Source: Nomia melanderi
Taxonomy: Eukaryota; Arthropoda; Insecta; Hymenoptera; Halictidae
Direction of reading: 5' to 3'
NCBI RefSeq assembly: GCF_051020985.1
Contig: NW_027475171.1
Coordinates: 124,001 to 188,000, forward strand
Length of the DNA stretch: 64,000 bases
Part shown: one piece after another, positions 63,060-64,000 of the stretch
How the letters are laid out: each line of letters starts with the position of its first letter
Numbering within the stretch: the stretch's first letter is position 1
Notes under the pieces: model-generated
What the model was told of the DNA's origin: nothing
What the model saw: the letters and a program-made list of their open reading frames with translations, nothing else
Databases searched by the model: none
Program-made: the position numbers and the translations under genes

Positions 63060-64000
63060 GGATCGACCTCAGACCACCAGGGGCCGAGAAAATCACCGTC
63101 TCATGGAGCCGGACTGTCAGGGTCAGGGAAAAATCCAATACATATCTGGTGATATCTCGGGTGCTATTAGAGATGGCGCAATAAATCAAAGTGCATTGTC
63201 TGCAGGAGGCCCTGGCGCATGAATCTGTGCACCGGGAACGACCTCTGACCGCCAGGGGCCGAGAAAACCACCGTCTCATGGGGTCGGACTGTCAGGGTCA
63301 GGGAAAAATCCAATATATATCTGGTGATATCTCGGGTGCTATTAGAGATAGCGCAATAAATCAAAGTGCATTGTCTGTAGGAGGCCCTGGCGCATGAATC
63401 TGTGCAGCGGGATCGACCTCGGACCACCTGGGGCCGAGAAAACCAGCGTCTCATGGGGCCGGACTGTCAGGGCCAGGGAAAAATCCAATATAAATCTGGT
63501 GATATCTCGGGTGCTATTACAGATAGCTCAATAAATCAAAGTGCATTGTCTGCAGGAGGCCCTGGCGCATGAATCTGGGCAGCGGGAACGCCTTCGGACC
63601 ACCAGGGGCCGAGAAAACTACCGTTTCATGGGGCCGGACACTCAGGGTCAGGGCAATATCCAATATATACCTGGTGATATCTCGGGTGCTATTACAGATA
63701 GCGCAATAAATCAAAGTGCATTGTCTGCAGGAGGCCCTGGCGCATGAATCTGTGCAGCGGGAACGACCTCGGACCACCAGGGGCCGAGAAAACCGCCGTC
63801 TCATGGGGTCGGACACTCAGGATCAGGTAAAAGTCCAATATAAATCTGGTGATATCTCGGGTGCTATTACAGATAGCGCAATAAATCAAAGTGCATTGTC
63901 TGCAGGAGGCCATAGCGCATGCATCTGTGCAGCGGGAACGACCTCGGACAACCAGCGGCCGAGAAAACCACAGTCTCATGGGGCCGGACACTCAGGGTCA
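63060..64000. repeat. Start of a third version of superunit T, cut by the window end
   Basis: It begins with the GATCGACCTCAGACC marker at 63061 but follows the earlier versions closely only to about 63230. It then resembles 62660-62840 (offset about 703). The final monomers (from about 63810) carry GGATCAGGTAAAAGTCC, as at 61890, followed by GGACAACCAGCGGCC, as at 58343. The order of monomers is thus reshuffled relative to both earlier copies. Confidence 0.75.

Larger units (their letters stand above)
1..64000. repeat. 175-bp tandem satellite array filling the window
   Basis: The same landmarks (GATATC, GGCGCATG, CCGAG, CAGGGTCAGG, CCAATATA) recur every 175 bp from the first to the last base, always in the same orientation, giving about 365 monomers. 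Monomer lengths are almost all 175 bp, with scattered 173-178 bp variants and one family 27 bp short. No unique DNA, transposon or inverted block interrupts the array, and both window edges cut inside it, so its true extent is unknown. A head-to-tail array of nucleosome-sized monomers with higher-order organisation is typical of centromeric or pericentromeric satellite DNA in animals and plants. That location is inferred; nothing in the sequence proves it. I do not recognise the satellite family or the host. Confidence 0.97.

Noticed and set aside
313..63991. Hundreds of open frames of about 60-150 codons on both strands at 175-bp spacing
   Set aside because: They are translations of the repeat in overlapping frames on both strands at once. 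The monomer length is not a multiple of 3, so no frame continues through the array, and frames open and close with single-base variants.
1..64000. CRISPR array
   Set aside because: Repeats are regular but the whole 175-bp unit is repeated; there are no short repeats separated by unrelated spacers and no cas genes.
1..64000. Human-type alpha satellite, prompted by the similar monomer length (171 against 175 bp)
   Set aside because: The sequence shows none of the alphoid consensus features I know, GC content is higher, and no exact CENP-B box was seen.
1..64000. Transposable element or long terminal repeat as source of the array
   Set aside because: No terminal inverted repeats, target-site duplications, polymerase or integrase coding sequence, primer-binding site or poly-A tail is visible.
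1..64000. Inverted or palindromic blocks of monomers
   Set aside because: GATATCTCGGG and the other landmarks appear in the same orientation throughout. I saw no stretch with the reverse complement order.

Overview
This window is one uninterrupted array of tandem satellite DNA. A monomer of 175 bp (about 53% GC) repeats head to tail about 365 times from base 1 to base 64000. All copies I read point the same way. I found no gene, RNA gene, transposon, CRISPR array or unique-sequence island. Short open frames recur every 175 bp on both strands, but they are by-products of the repeat: 175 is 3x58+1, so the reading frame shifts at every monomer. The array reads as eukaryotic heterochromatin, probably centromeric or pericentromeric. 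I cannot name the species. The consensus keeps 9 CpG against about 12 expected (ratio near 0.73, counted by hand), so it lacks the strong CpG loss of old, heavily methylated vertebrate DNA. That hint does not settle the host.

Each consensus monomer holds an EcoRV palindrome (GATATC), usually a PstI palindrome (CTGCAG), a CTCGG/CCGAG inverted repeat with an 11-nt spacer, and CCAAT overlapping a TATA-like stretch. Most monomers belong to a major family (type A). Twenty-three carry a different ~45-bp core of the same length (type B), and five carry an A/B chimeric core (type C).

Layout: 1-870 lead-in monomers; 871-10144 an 18-monomer higher-order repeat (3150 bp) in two near-identical copies plus a third, rearranged 17-monomer copy; 10145-12164 irregular monomers; 12165-14412 a 13-monomer unit carrying a 27-bp deletion; 14307-21979 and 21980-30002 a tandem pair of superunits (7673 and 8023 bp), with one 2275-bp block amplified in the second; 30377-31424 two trimers; 31425-35260 mosaic; 35261-39711 and 42610-45310 a long-range duplication whose second copy lacks 6 and 4 monomers, flanking a divergent region with three consecutive type-B monomers; 45311-48956 mosaic; 48957-52806 a 13-monomer unit followed by a copy lacking 4; 52807-54479 mosaic; 54480-63059 an 18-monomer unit followed by a 31-monomer version of it; 63060-64000 the start of a third version.

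The recurring theme is that gains and losses come in whole monomers (1, 2, 3, 4, 5, 6, 8, 13), as expected from unequal crossing-over in register, with some patchwork that looks like gene conversion. I see no novel protein or RNA system. The interest lies in the fine history of the array and in the sites that differ between monomer families. Coordinates of block edges come from reading by eye and may be off by tens of bases unless a junction is stated more tightly.
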